Source of the DNA: Calliopum simillimum
Taxonomy: Eukaryota > Arthropoda > Insecta > Diptera > Lauxaniidae
NCBI GenBank assembly: GCA_951812925.1
Contig: OX638368.1
Coordinates: 22,941,187-23,005,186, forward strand
Reading direction: 5' to 3'
DNA: 64,000 bases
The translations under genes were made by a program, and so were the position numbers. Positions 1 to 12,200 of this stretch are shown here, piece by piece (the first letter of the stretch is position 1; every line of letters begins with the position of its first letter). Under the pieces are notes generated by a model. The model had not been told where the DNA came from and did no database searches. It worked only from the letters and a program-made list of their open reading frames with translations.

Positions 1-149
1 GGGTGGAATCTTTGGCCTGGCCAAACACTAAATACCCTACACTGCATTTCAAATATATTATTAAGCACTTAGTTGATAAAAACTATGCAATATTCATGTA
101 CATACAAGTTTTTATTAAAATAAATTGTTTTATTCCTCCGTTACTCCTA

Positions 150-1060
150 GGAGAGTATAAGAACAAATTGCACGTATGGGAAGTGCCACGCCCTCGTCTC
201 TTAGCTTACCTTGATGTTGCGTAGAGCATGCATTTACTGTTTTGAGTGTTTGAGTAAAACTCGGTTAGGTTTTCTTAAAAAAATCTTTCAATACAGCATT
301 TTTAAACTTTTGGTTATATGGGAGGTGCCACACCCCCTAGGGGCTGTCCATAAACTCCGTGACGATAAAATTCGATATAATGAACCCCCCCTATGTGACG
401 GTAGCTTCATATAAAAAATAAATAAAATATACCAAGCGTGACGCTTGCTCGACCCCCCCCCCCCCCCCCTAGAAGTGTCACGGAGTTTATGGACAGCCCC
501 CTAGTCCTACTTTGCCTCCGTTTTGCTCAGAGTTTGCAATTAATGTTTTTAGTGTTAGAATGAAATTTAGTTGGATTATCTCAAAAAACACTTTCATTTC
601 GAACTTTTGCTTACATGGGAGGTGCCACGCTCCTTGTCCGATTTCGCTTAGTTTTTTCTCAGAGCTTGCATTTATTGATTTGAGTGTTTGAGTGCAATTT
701 GGTTGGGTTATCTTATAAAACGCCTTCAGTATAAAATTTTTAAAATTTTGCTTATATGGGAGATACCATGCCCTCTTGTCCGAGGTCACATAGTTTTTTC
801 TCAGAGCTTGCATTTATTGATTTGAGTATTTGAGTGCAATTTAGTTCGGTTATCTCAAAAACCGCTTTCAGTATAACATTTTGAAACTTTTGTTTATATG
901 GGTGGTGCCAAACCCTCTATGCCGAATTCGCCTAGTTTTTACTCAGAGCTTGCACTTACTATCTCTAGTATTTATATGTATTTTGCTTTTGTTATTGCAA
1001 ATAATGCTCTTATTATTGCATTTTGAATATATTGTATGGGTGGTAGGCGTATTCGTTGAC
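150..1060. repeat. Degenerate tandem repeat, ~140-bp unit
   Basis: Units built around the phrases TCAGAGCTTGCATTTATTGA and TATGGGAGGTGCCACGCC recur near 224, 527, 659, 799 and 942. The spacing is 132-143 bp, except for the first gap, which is widened by the short element at 341-499. Copies are clearly related but diverged. No coding potential is seen. Confidence 0.7.
341..499. mobile_element. Short TIR element (MITE), 159 bp
   Basis: The ends are perfect inverted repeats of about 23 bp starting GGGCTGTCCATAAACTCC, and they are flanked by CCTAG on both sides (336-340 and 500-504), which suggests a 5-bp target duplication. The interior is A+T rich with a run of C. It interrupts one unit of the surrounding tandem repeat, so it is the younger of the two. 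No protein is encoded. Confidence 0.75.
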
Positions 1061-1517
1061 CGATTTCGCTCATTTTTAATTCCCTGAGCTAACTTTTACG
1101 ACAGAGTCAGAATTGAATTATGTTGCTCAGTTTTCCCAAAAAGTGTATTTCCACGCACACCCAGCCAGGCAGACGGACATGGCTATATCACTGTACAAGA
1201 ATATATGTACTTTTCCATACCTGCCACGCCTCCTTAACTGCGTTTCAAACTGAAGGACAAAGTGAATATACCCTGGGTGTAGGGTATAAAAATGGACAAT
1301 TATTCGAAAACTGCTTGCTTCCTAGATCTTTATAAATTTTATAAAATTTTTCGACTTATTTTGGGTTATTTTATGTGAAAACGTCATATGGCGGGGCCAC
1401 GGATATCGTAGTCGTGCCGAATTTTTAATTCTTTTTTATTTCAAACAGCTGTCAAATTTTCTTTGTGTCAATTTTTCTATTGTTATATCTAATTTTAGAT
1501 CCGCGTTTTTTATTGGC

Positions 1518-2471
1518 ATATATAATTTATTATATTGGGTGTAGCTTCTGGGAGGCGATAGAGGAGGTCTAAACTAACGAAAAATTGCACCTAGGGGTCT
1601 TAAATGTACCACTGCGGAGTTATAGTGTTAAAACTGATTTTTAGACTTGTTTTACAAAAAAAAAAAAATTTATTGGATCACTCTAACGTTTCAGAGAAAA
1701 CATTGAGCTTTTTAAGAATGTATTTGATTTATAGGGTTTAAAAGGATTTCCAAAAGTTTTCGACCTCAAAAGTTGATATTTTATTTTTATTTTTTTTTGA
1801 CTTTGGCGGCCATTTTAATATGAAAACGGGATATTTTTATACCTTTTTATAATTTTTTCTGGATTTTAAGTTAAATTTCCTCAAATTCTATAATACATTT
1901 GTTACATACATTTTTTTAATTGAGGTCACAAAAAATACTTTTCAAGAACAATCCGTTTGAAGGCTCCAGTAGATAAAGGGCAGCGCAACGCATGCGAGAA
2001 GGCCGTGTGTTACATAGAAAAGTTTTTTTTTTCCGACCTCAAATTAAAAATTGGTATAACAAATGTACTACCGAATTATAAGAAATTTAACGAGGATTTC
2101 AAAAAAATTATAAAGAGGTATATTAATTGGACCCTTTTCATACTAAATGGCCGCCACAGTTAAAAATTAGGAAAAACAATTACTAAAGCATTAACTTTAA
2201 GAGTCCAAAATCTTTCGAAATCCTTTTAACCCTATAAAACAAATACATTCTTAGAAAGCTCACACAATTAACTAACTTTCCTGCAAAATGTTTTCTCTGA
2301 AACGTTAGGGTGACACAATAATTATTTTTTTTTTTTTTTTTTTGTAAAACAAGTCAGAAAATCTATTTTAACACTATAAGTCCACAGGTGTACATTTGAG
2401 GCCCCCAGGTGTTTGTCTCGGCCTCCTCTATCAGCTCCCAGAAGCTTCGTAGCCTTATGCGATACACTCTG
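1518..2471. mobile_element. Foldback element, family A copy 1
   Basis: The two halves are inverted copies. The left half carries AGCTTCTGGGAG at 1543 and the right half its complement ending at 2446. The phrase around 'cctataaaacaaatacattcttagaaagctca' has its inverse in the left half. The right end continues to CGATACACTCTG (2471), while the matching left end is eroded. A relative lies at 58311-59190. No transposase is encoded. Confidence 0.7.
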
Positions 2472-3231
2472 TATATAAGAGACAGAAGAAATATGAATGT
2501 TATTAATAGAATTTGTTAATTCTTAATAAATATGGTTTTTACAGCGCTTTCTTAGGAAGCGCTTCTTATTGTTCCACTTTAGGAGACAAGCATAGTACAA
2601 CACTTCTACAGTATTGTACATATAAACAAAAATCGCGCGACTACAGCAAAGTTCGTCACCGCTATCAGCTGTTGCCAAAGCTTCTTACTGTTGCTGTAAA
2701 ATGCTCCACATGTGGAGCAACGAAGAGCAAAAGCTCTGGGCGCTTATGTTCACAGAGATATAAAGCTTAAACTATACGCTCAAAGCTTATTTTATGACAG
2801 TATTTTGACAGCTATAACACATGTGAATGGAGGGAAACAAGTCTACCTTCAGTGTCTGCTCCAAAATACAGTGCGAATGCATCAAGTGTTCACATATCTG
2901 TCTGTTCGTTTGTCGTTGCTCACTCCGCTCAGCGCTCGGCGCGTCTATGGGGCGCATTTGTTTTTTTAGTTAGCATTGGGGTAGTCAACTTTCAAGTCGT
3001 CAAATTCTCTCGCATTTCATTAACGTTTGAGTACCTAAACATGGCAAAGAATTTAATTTAATTTTGGAATTTTAAAAAATAAATTAAATGCGCAAAAGTA
3101 GCGTGTAAAAAAAAGTGAAAGTGTTTGTGTTGTAAATTAATTTTTTTATACCAAAAAAAGCAAAAAAGTTATATCATAAGATTTCTTTAACCATCATAAT
3201 TGCTTAAATATTTAATTTATATAAGTAAAAT
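2472..3231. other. Upstream region and 5' UTR of CAHbeta
   Basis: No coding gene or repeat structure is recognised here. The stretch just before the start codon is A+T rich, as expected for a fly 5' leader. No convincing TATA box or initiator could be fixed, so the transcription start is unknown. Confidence 0.4.
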
Positions 3232-6200
3232 ATGGAGCGCATTTTACGCGGCATCATGCGTTATCGCAATACAACGCGCGAGCAAATGGTTAAGGAATTC
3301 CAAAAAGTTCGCGATAACCCTGAGGTAAAATGACAGTATGGAGATTCCATTGATAACATGTACATAGTATCTATTTATTTGGTAGCAGTTACCAACGAAT
3401 GAAATATTCTATTAATTATTTGAGTATCTATTAAGTAACATCATTTTGTGTTTTAATTTTTGCCTGTCTAATTTTGTTTTTTCCATCTGTTCCAAACTGC
3501 CAGTTCGATATCATGACAATATGTACATAAATGTATTTTTATGACTGTAAACACAAGTCCCGCACTCTCCTCCACCCCAACGGTATACCGGCGGCTATTA
3601 TTGCAGACGCTTAACAAAATACAATCGGTCAACCAACACTGTTGAGCACCCTAAGATTCGTATCAGAGTCAATTTTTTTAAAGTGAAAATAGTAAAAACT
3701 AGCTTTTTCATATTAAAATTTTTCCCTGTCGAACTTTCAAAATTTTTCTGAGTAGAATTGTTGTCTTGTAATTATTTTTTTTTTTTTTGGAAATTTTTAT
3801 TTATTAAAAAGTTGTAGGCAAATGACTTTGTATGTACCCACAGGAAGGAGTCACAGATACAACAAAAATTACGACAAAAACTGAGGATGAGACTGAGTTC
3901 GGGGTCGATCATTGATGAAAAGGTCTGTTTGAATTAAAATGCTGTCCGATCGTTTTCGCGAGATATTGCATTTTTACCATTTTTTTTTTTTTGGTTAAGT
4001 GTATTCCCTCCGAAATGGTTCAAAGTTTTAATAAATTTTATAAAAAACTGAGTATGCAGAAAGTTTTCTACATATTTGTGGACTAAAAAATTAATACCAG
4101 AAAATCCTACCTGATTTCGTTCCCGAGATATTGAATTTTTTATTAATTTTTTAACTTTTTACTAACCCATTTTCGGCCACGCTGCAAAAATGATTTTTAT
4201 ACAGAGTGGCCCAAAATTACCAAAGGGGTTTGAGTTCATTATAACTTTTTATAAAGGTTGTTTTTTTTAAAGGTATAGAACTTCGAATTGAAATAAAACA
4301 CAAGAAAATCGTTTTAATGTCCATCAATTTAGCTTTATTGGAAGGATAATTTTATGCCATTAATGTTTAAATATGATTTCGGGCATGTTGGCTTCCAAGT
4401 CCCCTAACGTTTCTGGTTTGTTGGCGTAGACGAGCGACTTCACATATCCCCAAAGAAAATAATCCAATGGTGTCAAATCACACGATCTTGGTGGCCAATT
4501 GACAGGTCCATTCCGCGAAATTATGCGCTCATCGAATGTTTCCTTCAATAAATCGATTGTGACGTGCGCTGTGTGGCATGTAGCGCCGTCTTGTTGGAAC
4601 CACAACTCATCCACATTCATGCCATCCAATTCGGGAACAAAATAGTCGGTTATCATGGCTCTATACCGGTCTCCATTAACGGTAACTGACTCTCCAGCAT
4701 TATTTCGGAAGAAGTATGGCCCAATGACTCCACCAGCCCATAGAGCACACCAAACAGTCAGTTTTTGTGGATGTAATGGCGTCTCAAGGGTCTCATGTGG
4801 ATTCTCTTTACTCCAAATGCGGCAATTTTGCTTGTTGACGTAGCCATTCAACCAAAAATTAGCCTCATCACTGAACAAAATTTTGCGATGAAAATCAGCA
4901 TCGAGATCAATCTCATTTTCGGCCCATACACCAAAATCACGACGCATTGCATGGTCTCGCGGCTTTACTTCTTGCACAAGCTGGATCTTGTAAGGTCGCA
5001 AGCCAAGATCTTTGCGCAAAATCTTCCATAAAGTTGATGGGCAAAGCTCCAATTGCTGTGCACGTTGGCGAATCGATTCATTCGGGTCCTCTTCAACATT
5101 TTGCTCTACAGCGGCAATTGTTTCTTCGGTGCGCACTGTTCGACGTCTCTGCGGATGCGTATTATCACATAGAGTAAACGTAGTGCGAAAACGACCCATG
5201 GTTAACCGAATTAATTGCTCTGATGGACGATTATGTCGACCATAAAATGGACGGAGCTTGCGGTAAACTTCGCGAACTGAACCATTATTTTCGAAATAAA
5301 TTTGCACGATTTGCAAGCGTTGTTCTTTTGTCAACCTGTTCATGATGAAATGGCAAACCAAACTGAACATAAATGACATTTGAGTTGCCAGATTTGACCA
5401 CAAAATGCCAGTTTTATCTCTATTCGAAAAACAATCCTCTAAAAAAAAACACCCTTTATAAGGCATAATTATTAAATTTTTTTTTTTTTTATATCGTTAG
5501 CTTAGTATGGAAAAGGCGTAAATTTTTTCGAAATTGACTTTTTTTGCATATTCTGGTTGGCCACTCTCTAATACACCTCTCAACAAAAATGAGGCATGAT
5601 AATATCAAAAATAGCCAAGTTATAGTCAATTTTAAAAAAGCCCTAACACATAACAAAAAATTCTTTAAAGAAGAAAGCCCTAACTCACAATGTGTAGCGT
5701 TTAAATAGTGTTAAAATCACTCAGAAACTATTCGGTTAATCAAGCTGAAAACTTGGTAGTGAGTGTATCTCAAATATGGAAAGGTTTTTATGCTATACAC
5801 GAAGGTTCCCGAAGGTCTTTCGAAGGTTTCTGGTCAACACGAAGAATATCTGGGTATACTAGATAGTTGATAGTTTTCTAAGACACCCGAAGGTTTTCGA
5901 AGGCCACCCGAAGGCTTGAAAGTCAAAACGAAGAATATTTCGGTATTCTAGAGGGAAAATATCATTTGCGGACTATGAAAAAGGTCTAACTGGTAGTTTT
6001 TTGGAACACCCGAAGGTTTCAGAAGTTCACCCAAAGGATTCAAAATCAAAACAAAGAATTCCTAGGTAACATTCGAAAACATTTTCCACATCGGGTATAT
6101 TGTTTTTAAATTGCTGGATGGTTCTAGTCTTATTATACATTTTCTTTCAATTAACTCCAAAGGAAACAGTCTGGAACGGTTAAATCCGGTGAACGCGGAG

Positions 6201-9200
6201 GCCAATTAAAATTGCTTGTACGCGAATTTAATTCGTTCACCAAAGATGTCGCGTAAAAGAATCATTGTGTCCCTCGCAGTATGAGCTGTGGCTCCATCCA
6301 GTTGGAACCATAATTGCGGATGGTTTTCTACGGCTGGTCTTAAAAAATTAAACACAAATTTTAAACAAATGGAATGAAAATATTCGTTCGATACAGTGTA
6401 GTTAATTGCCCGGTAAACGTTCTTCATCCCATATCTTGGCTGCTATTGGCCTTTTTCTGCCTTTAAATACACTAATTCTGCTGTGAATATTTTGTCTGTA
6501 AAGCTAGTCTGTAGTCTTTTGGTTTCGAGTGATCAGAAACAGACAGCTGTCAGAACATGCATCTCAAAAAGTGTAGCGCGCACTTAATGTTCTTTTACTC
6601 ACGAGACATTCTGTGCGCTAAGAACTCAAAGCTTTTTCCAACTTTTGTTGAAAACGTGCGTCATGTACTTGTTGTTGTGATTTTGTTCAATGACTTTTTA
6701 ATTACTAACACAGTCGTGTTAGCAAACTTTGAACCAAGAACCTGTGTATTTAGCAGATTGTAGGTGGTACAGATTTTATTTAGCTTGGAATTGTATTTCG
6801 AAATATGAAGTGTATGATATGTATGTATTTGAGAAAGATTTACTCGATTAAAAAAAAAATATAAGGGACATTCACGATCTGGAGAAACGTATTGGGTTAA
6901 AGTGCACACTACAATATTACACTCATATTGTACACATCATTTTTATTGTTCATTTGCCAATGATTTAATTTATTCCCTCCATTCGTTTTTTATTACTTAG
7001 TATTTAGCACTTAAAAATGTAAAATTAGACAGTCATTTGTAATTTGCGAATGAATAAAATTTTACGTTTTTAATACATTTGCTAATAAAGAAACAAACAA
7101 ACAAAAAAAAAAAACACTCTGCATGCTTACAGTGGCGGATAAAATTGGATAACTTTTCTATTAATCTGCACATAAAACCGTTTATACCAAGCCAAATGTA
7201 TTGAATTTTTAAGAGTTTATTTCTTATTTATTAAACTATCAGATGATATCACAGTGCTACAAAATCCCAAAAATTTCATACACTTCTAAAGAGACCCAGT
7301 AGATATTGCAAGTCTAGTAGAGTACTTAATTTGCTTATACTTTAAAATTGTAATACACCCTCAAAATCTTAAGTTACGCTTTAAAAAACTGTTTTTGGGT
7401 GGCTTTGTGCGCTTAAAAATATATATATGACCATTCTAAAAATATATACTATAGCTTTAGACCAATGGAAATATTTTAGAGGAAAGTAAGAACTTGGAAA
7501 AAAAATTTTCGTTTTTTAAAGTTTAACCTCTCTTTTTTAAGCAACACTTTGAAACTTAAGGCATATATATTTTAATTTATTCATAAAGAGCATACAATTT
7601 TAAATAAAACTAAATAATACTTATCAAAATTGGTTAAAAATTGAAAGTGTTATGATTTTTTTATAAAATCTTTGTTCGAAATTTATAGTTTTTAACTAAT
7701 AAAAAATGTTTGCCCAAGCTTTTCCGATTAAAAGGACTGACTTAATGAAAACAAGTTTTAGTTATCCTTAGTACAATTTTGTGAACAATATTTTTCTAAA
7801 TCATCTTAACCCATTAGATCCTGTTTTTATGGATCTTTTTGACACCTATTTCTAAAAACTTGATCATAATGGGTTAAAATGTTCGACGAAAATATTCTAC
7901 GAAAAATTTCTCTAGGGGTCACAAAAAATTATTTTCTTCAAATCAGCCTTCTACTTATCTTTAAAATGGAAATGATCCGGCATGCATTTTTTATTATAAA
8001 AAATCGTTACATCTACAATTTTCAATCAATTTTGATAAATTATGATTGATTTGATTGAAAATTGTATGTTTTAATGAATAAATTTAATATATGCCTTATC
8101 TTTCAAAGTTTTGCTTAAAAAAGGACGTCGAACTGCAAAAAACGGAAATTTTTTTTCCAAATTCTAAATTTCCTCTGAAATTTCCCCACATATTTCCATT
8201 GAACTTAAATTATAGTATATATCGCCGGTGCTTACGAAGACTATCTCTTCTTTAAATGCGGACAAGAAAATCCTTTCTTTTAAACTGCGGCGAAAAATAT
8301 CTTTTTTGTGCGAATGCGGACAAGAAAATCACTTTTTACAAAATGCGGCGAAGAAAATCACTTTTTACAAAATGCGGCGAAGAAAATCTCTTTTTTAAAA
8401 ATGCAGCGTAAAAAATCACTCTTTAATGCAAATTTTTTCGAAAAAAGGAATAGGAAAAATTTTTCTGAAAAAATTATTTTTTCAGAAAGTGATTTTCTTC
8501 GCCGCATTTTGTAAAAAGTGATTTTCTTCGCCGCATTTTGTAAAAAGTGATTTTCTTGTCCGCATATTACAAAAAAGATTTGTTTCGCCGCAATTTCAAA
8601 AAAAAGATTTTCTTCGCAGCAACTTTCGGTTGGAAGATTTTCTTCGTAAGCACCGGCGATATTTTTAAAATAACCATAAGCTATCCCTTCTAAATCAGTG
8701 AAAAAATGCAAGAGCGGTTGAGAAATAACTAAGCTACAAATTCACCCACAAAAGTCACCCAAAAACGGTTTTTTAAGGGTGTATTACAATTTTTCAGTAT
8801 ACAGTCTGTTACATAACAGCGTGGTCACTGTTGTGAGAAAATGAAAAGACTCAATACGAAAATTCTACCAAATATTGTTTTATTTGATCAAAAACTTTCA
8901 TGCAAATACATTAATAGCAGGTCCAATCCCCTTCAGTGTCGATAATGGCTTGGCACCTTCGAGGCATACTTTGGACGAGATTTTGCGCGTATTCTTCTGA
9001 AAACGACCTCCAAATTTTGTGAATTCGGCGAAAAAGCTGTTTCAAATTGTGGGGACGGTTCTTCCTAAGTTTCATCTTCATTTGAGCCCAAACGTTTTCA
9101 ATTGGATTGCCATCGGGCGACTGAGACGGCCAATCCAAAGTCAAGACACCATTTTGCTCTTTCCACAAGCGACAGGCCTTGCTTCGGTGTTTCGGGTCGT

Positions 9201-12200
9201 TGTCGTTGTTTGTAATTTTGAATTCTGCTTTTCGACTTTTGCCAATATTTTTGGTGTTTTTCGACTTTTACCGATATTTAAGATATTTCATTTATTTATT
9301 TTAAGATATTTTAGGTCTTTAAAGCAAAATATCTAATCGAGACACAAAATGTTGTGAAATAATACAATATTTCCTATGGCGTTTTTTTTTTCTTTCTTTT
9401 TGTTAACCACATAACACTAGACAACAGCCAAAATGTAACATTTTGCAGACCATATTTTCTAAACTAATTTGAGGTCGCTGAGTCCGAAAATCGTATTTAT
9501 TTTTTTTTTCCTAGGGGCTGTTCTCGAGATAATCGACCTTTTCGATTTTTGAGGTTATAGCTCCATTTTTTCGAATATATTTTGAGAAACCCCATTTCGA
9601 TCGAATATGTTTTTACACTATTATAGAGAAAAATTCTTAAGCTTTCAACGAATGTTCCAATATCTAAGATCCAATTCAAATTGGCTGAGTTATAGCAACG
9701 AAAAGTTCATTTTTATAGTAGTTTTTTACACTTTTTCGTGTTTAAGCCAAATTAAACACGGTTTTTTTGCCAGTAGCTTATACAAGTTTATATTATTTAT
9801 ATTTTAGTTCAATAGTGTATTTAATTGCAAATATTTGAAGTTCAATTTCAGCAAAATCGGATGATTTTTTAAAAAGTTATTGAGGTTTTAGTGAAATAAG
9901 ACCATTTCGATTTTCATAGAAAAAATTAATTTTTTCAAAAAAAATTTAAAAAATAATTTGTGTTTTCTATGAAAATCGAAATGGTCTTATTTCACTAAAA
10001 CCTCAATAACTTTTTAAAAAATCATCTGATTTTGCTAAAATTGAACTCTGGATATTTGCAATTAAATACACTATTGCACTAAAATATAAAAAATTTAAAC
10101 TTGTATAAGCTACTGGCAAAAAAACCGTGTTTAATTTGGCTTAAACACAAAAAAGTGTAAAAAACTACTATAAAAATGAACTTTTCGTTGCTATAACTCA
10201 GCCAATTTAAATTGGATCTTAGATATTGGTACATTCGTTGAAAGCTTAAGAATTTTTCTCTATAATAGTGTAAAAACATATTCGATCGAAATTGGGTTTC
10301 TCAAAATATGTTCGAAAAAATGGAGCTATAACCTCAAAAATCGAAAAGGTCGATTATCTCAAGAACGGCCCCTAGGAAAAAAAAAATAAATGCAATTTTT
10401 GGACTCAGCGACCTCAAATTAGTTTAGAAAATATGGTCTGCAAAATGTTACACACACATATTAATTATTTGTAATGTAGTGTAACTTTTAGAAACAAAGT
10501 CATAATTTTTGGAAAAAACTCCAAAAGAGTTTATGGCTTTATTTCCAAAACAAAATGGAAGAATTCGAAGATTGTGTGAAAGTTAACACAGTTTGCGTCA
10601 AATTTCACACAGTTTCTTATAGAGTTTAAATAGCGGATAAATCCTTCCTATATTATTTTTAAGAAATAAATTCCCAAAATGTGTATGTGCAAATATTTAA
10701 TGGAATAACCACAGTTTTTTATTGGCATGTATGCGATAAAATTATTTGCAAATGAGTGTGGAATGCCCTACCACCGTTTTTTAACTTCATCAAATAACTC
10801 GTCCTGTTTTTTAAATTTCTGATTGCCTATTTGTCGCTTAACAATTTTCCAAAGATTTTCGATTAGGTTTAGATCTGGCGACTTTAAGGCCATTGAAGAA
10901 AATCAATATTTTGCCTTTTTAATCCAATCTTTTAGCACTTTCGATGTGTGTCTAGGGTCGTCATCATGCTGGAACCTCTATTTAAGTGGCATTTCTCAAG
11001 TTGCGTAAGGCATCATAGTATTTTGTAGTATATCTTTATAATCGTTAGACTTCATTATGCTATCAACGGCGTTAGGAAATAACGCCCAAGGAAATAACGC
11101 CCAAAAAAAAAACGAAATAACGCCCAAATTATTTTCATATAAATTTGGGCGATAATCATTTTGGAAATAACGCCCAAAAATTTGGGCTTTTTTTCGTTTT
11201 TTTTTGGGCGTTATTTCCTTTTTTTTTAAAAAAAACTAAATAACGCCCAAAAAAATATGAAATAACGCCCAAAAAATAAAATGACGTAATAACGCCCAAT
11301 ATAAAAAACGAAATAACGCCCAAAAATATGAAATAACGCCCAAAATCAAAAACGAAATAACGCCCAAATTATTTTCATATAAATTTGGGGCGATAATCAT
11401 TTTGGAAATAACGCCCAAAATTTATTTGTATGAAAATAATTTGGGTGTTATTTCGTTTTTCGTTTTTGGGCGTTATTTCATTTTTTAAAAATAAAACGAA
11501 ATAACGCCCAAAAAAACGAAATAAAGCCCAAATTTTTGGGCGTTATTTCCAAAATGATTATCGCCCAAATTTATATGAAAATAATTTGGGCGTTATTTCG
11601 TTTTTGTTTTTGGGCGTTATATCATATTTTTTGGGCGTTATTTCGTTTTTTATTTTGGGCGTTATTACGTCATTTTATTTTTGGGCGTTATTTCGTTTTT
11701 TTTTGGGCGTTATTTCCTAACGCCGCTATCAACAGGTTGAATTGAAGGCGTTAGGAAATAACGCCTAAAAAAAAACGAAATAACGCCCAAATTATTTTCA
11801 TATAAATTTGGGCGATAATCATTTTGGAAATAACGCCCAAAAATTTGGGCATTATTTCGTTTTTTTGGGCGTTATTTCGTTTCGTTTTTAAAAAATGAAA
11901 AAACGCCCAAAAACAAAAAACGAAATAAGGCCCAAATTATTTACATACAAATTAATTTTGGGCGATATTTCCAAAATGATTATCGCCCAAATTTATATGA
12001 AAATAATTTGGGCGTTATTTCGTTTTTGTTTTTGGGCGTTATTTCATATTTTTTGGGCGTTATTTCGTTTTTTATTTTGGGCGTTATTACGTCATTTTAT
12101 TTTTGGGCGTTATTTCGTTTTTTTAAAAAAAAAGGAAAAAACGCCCAAAAAACACGAAATAAAGCCCAAATTTTTGGGCGTTATTTCCAAAATGATTATT

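Noticed and set aside
7131..7180. A further Tc1 element starting CAGTGGCGGATAAAATTGG
   Set aside because: It looks like a Tc1-type end, but I found no partner repeat or transposase that belongs to it.
9607..10279. Two mirrored 66-codon open frames (9607-9807 + and 10079-10279 -)
   Set aside because: They are the same sequence on the two arms of the palindrome; no family match and A+T-driven composition.
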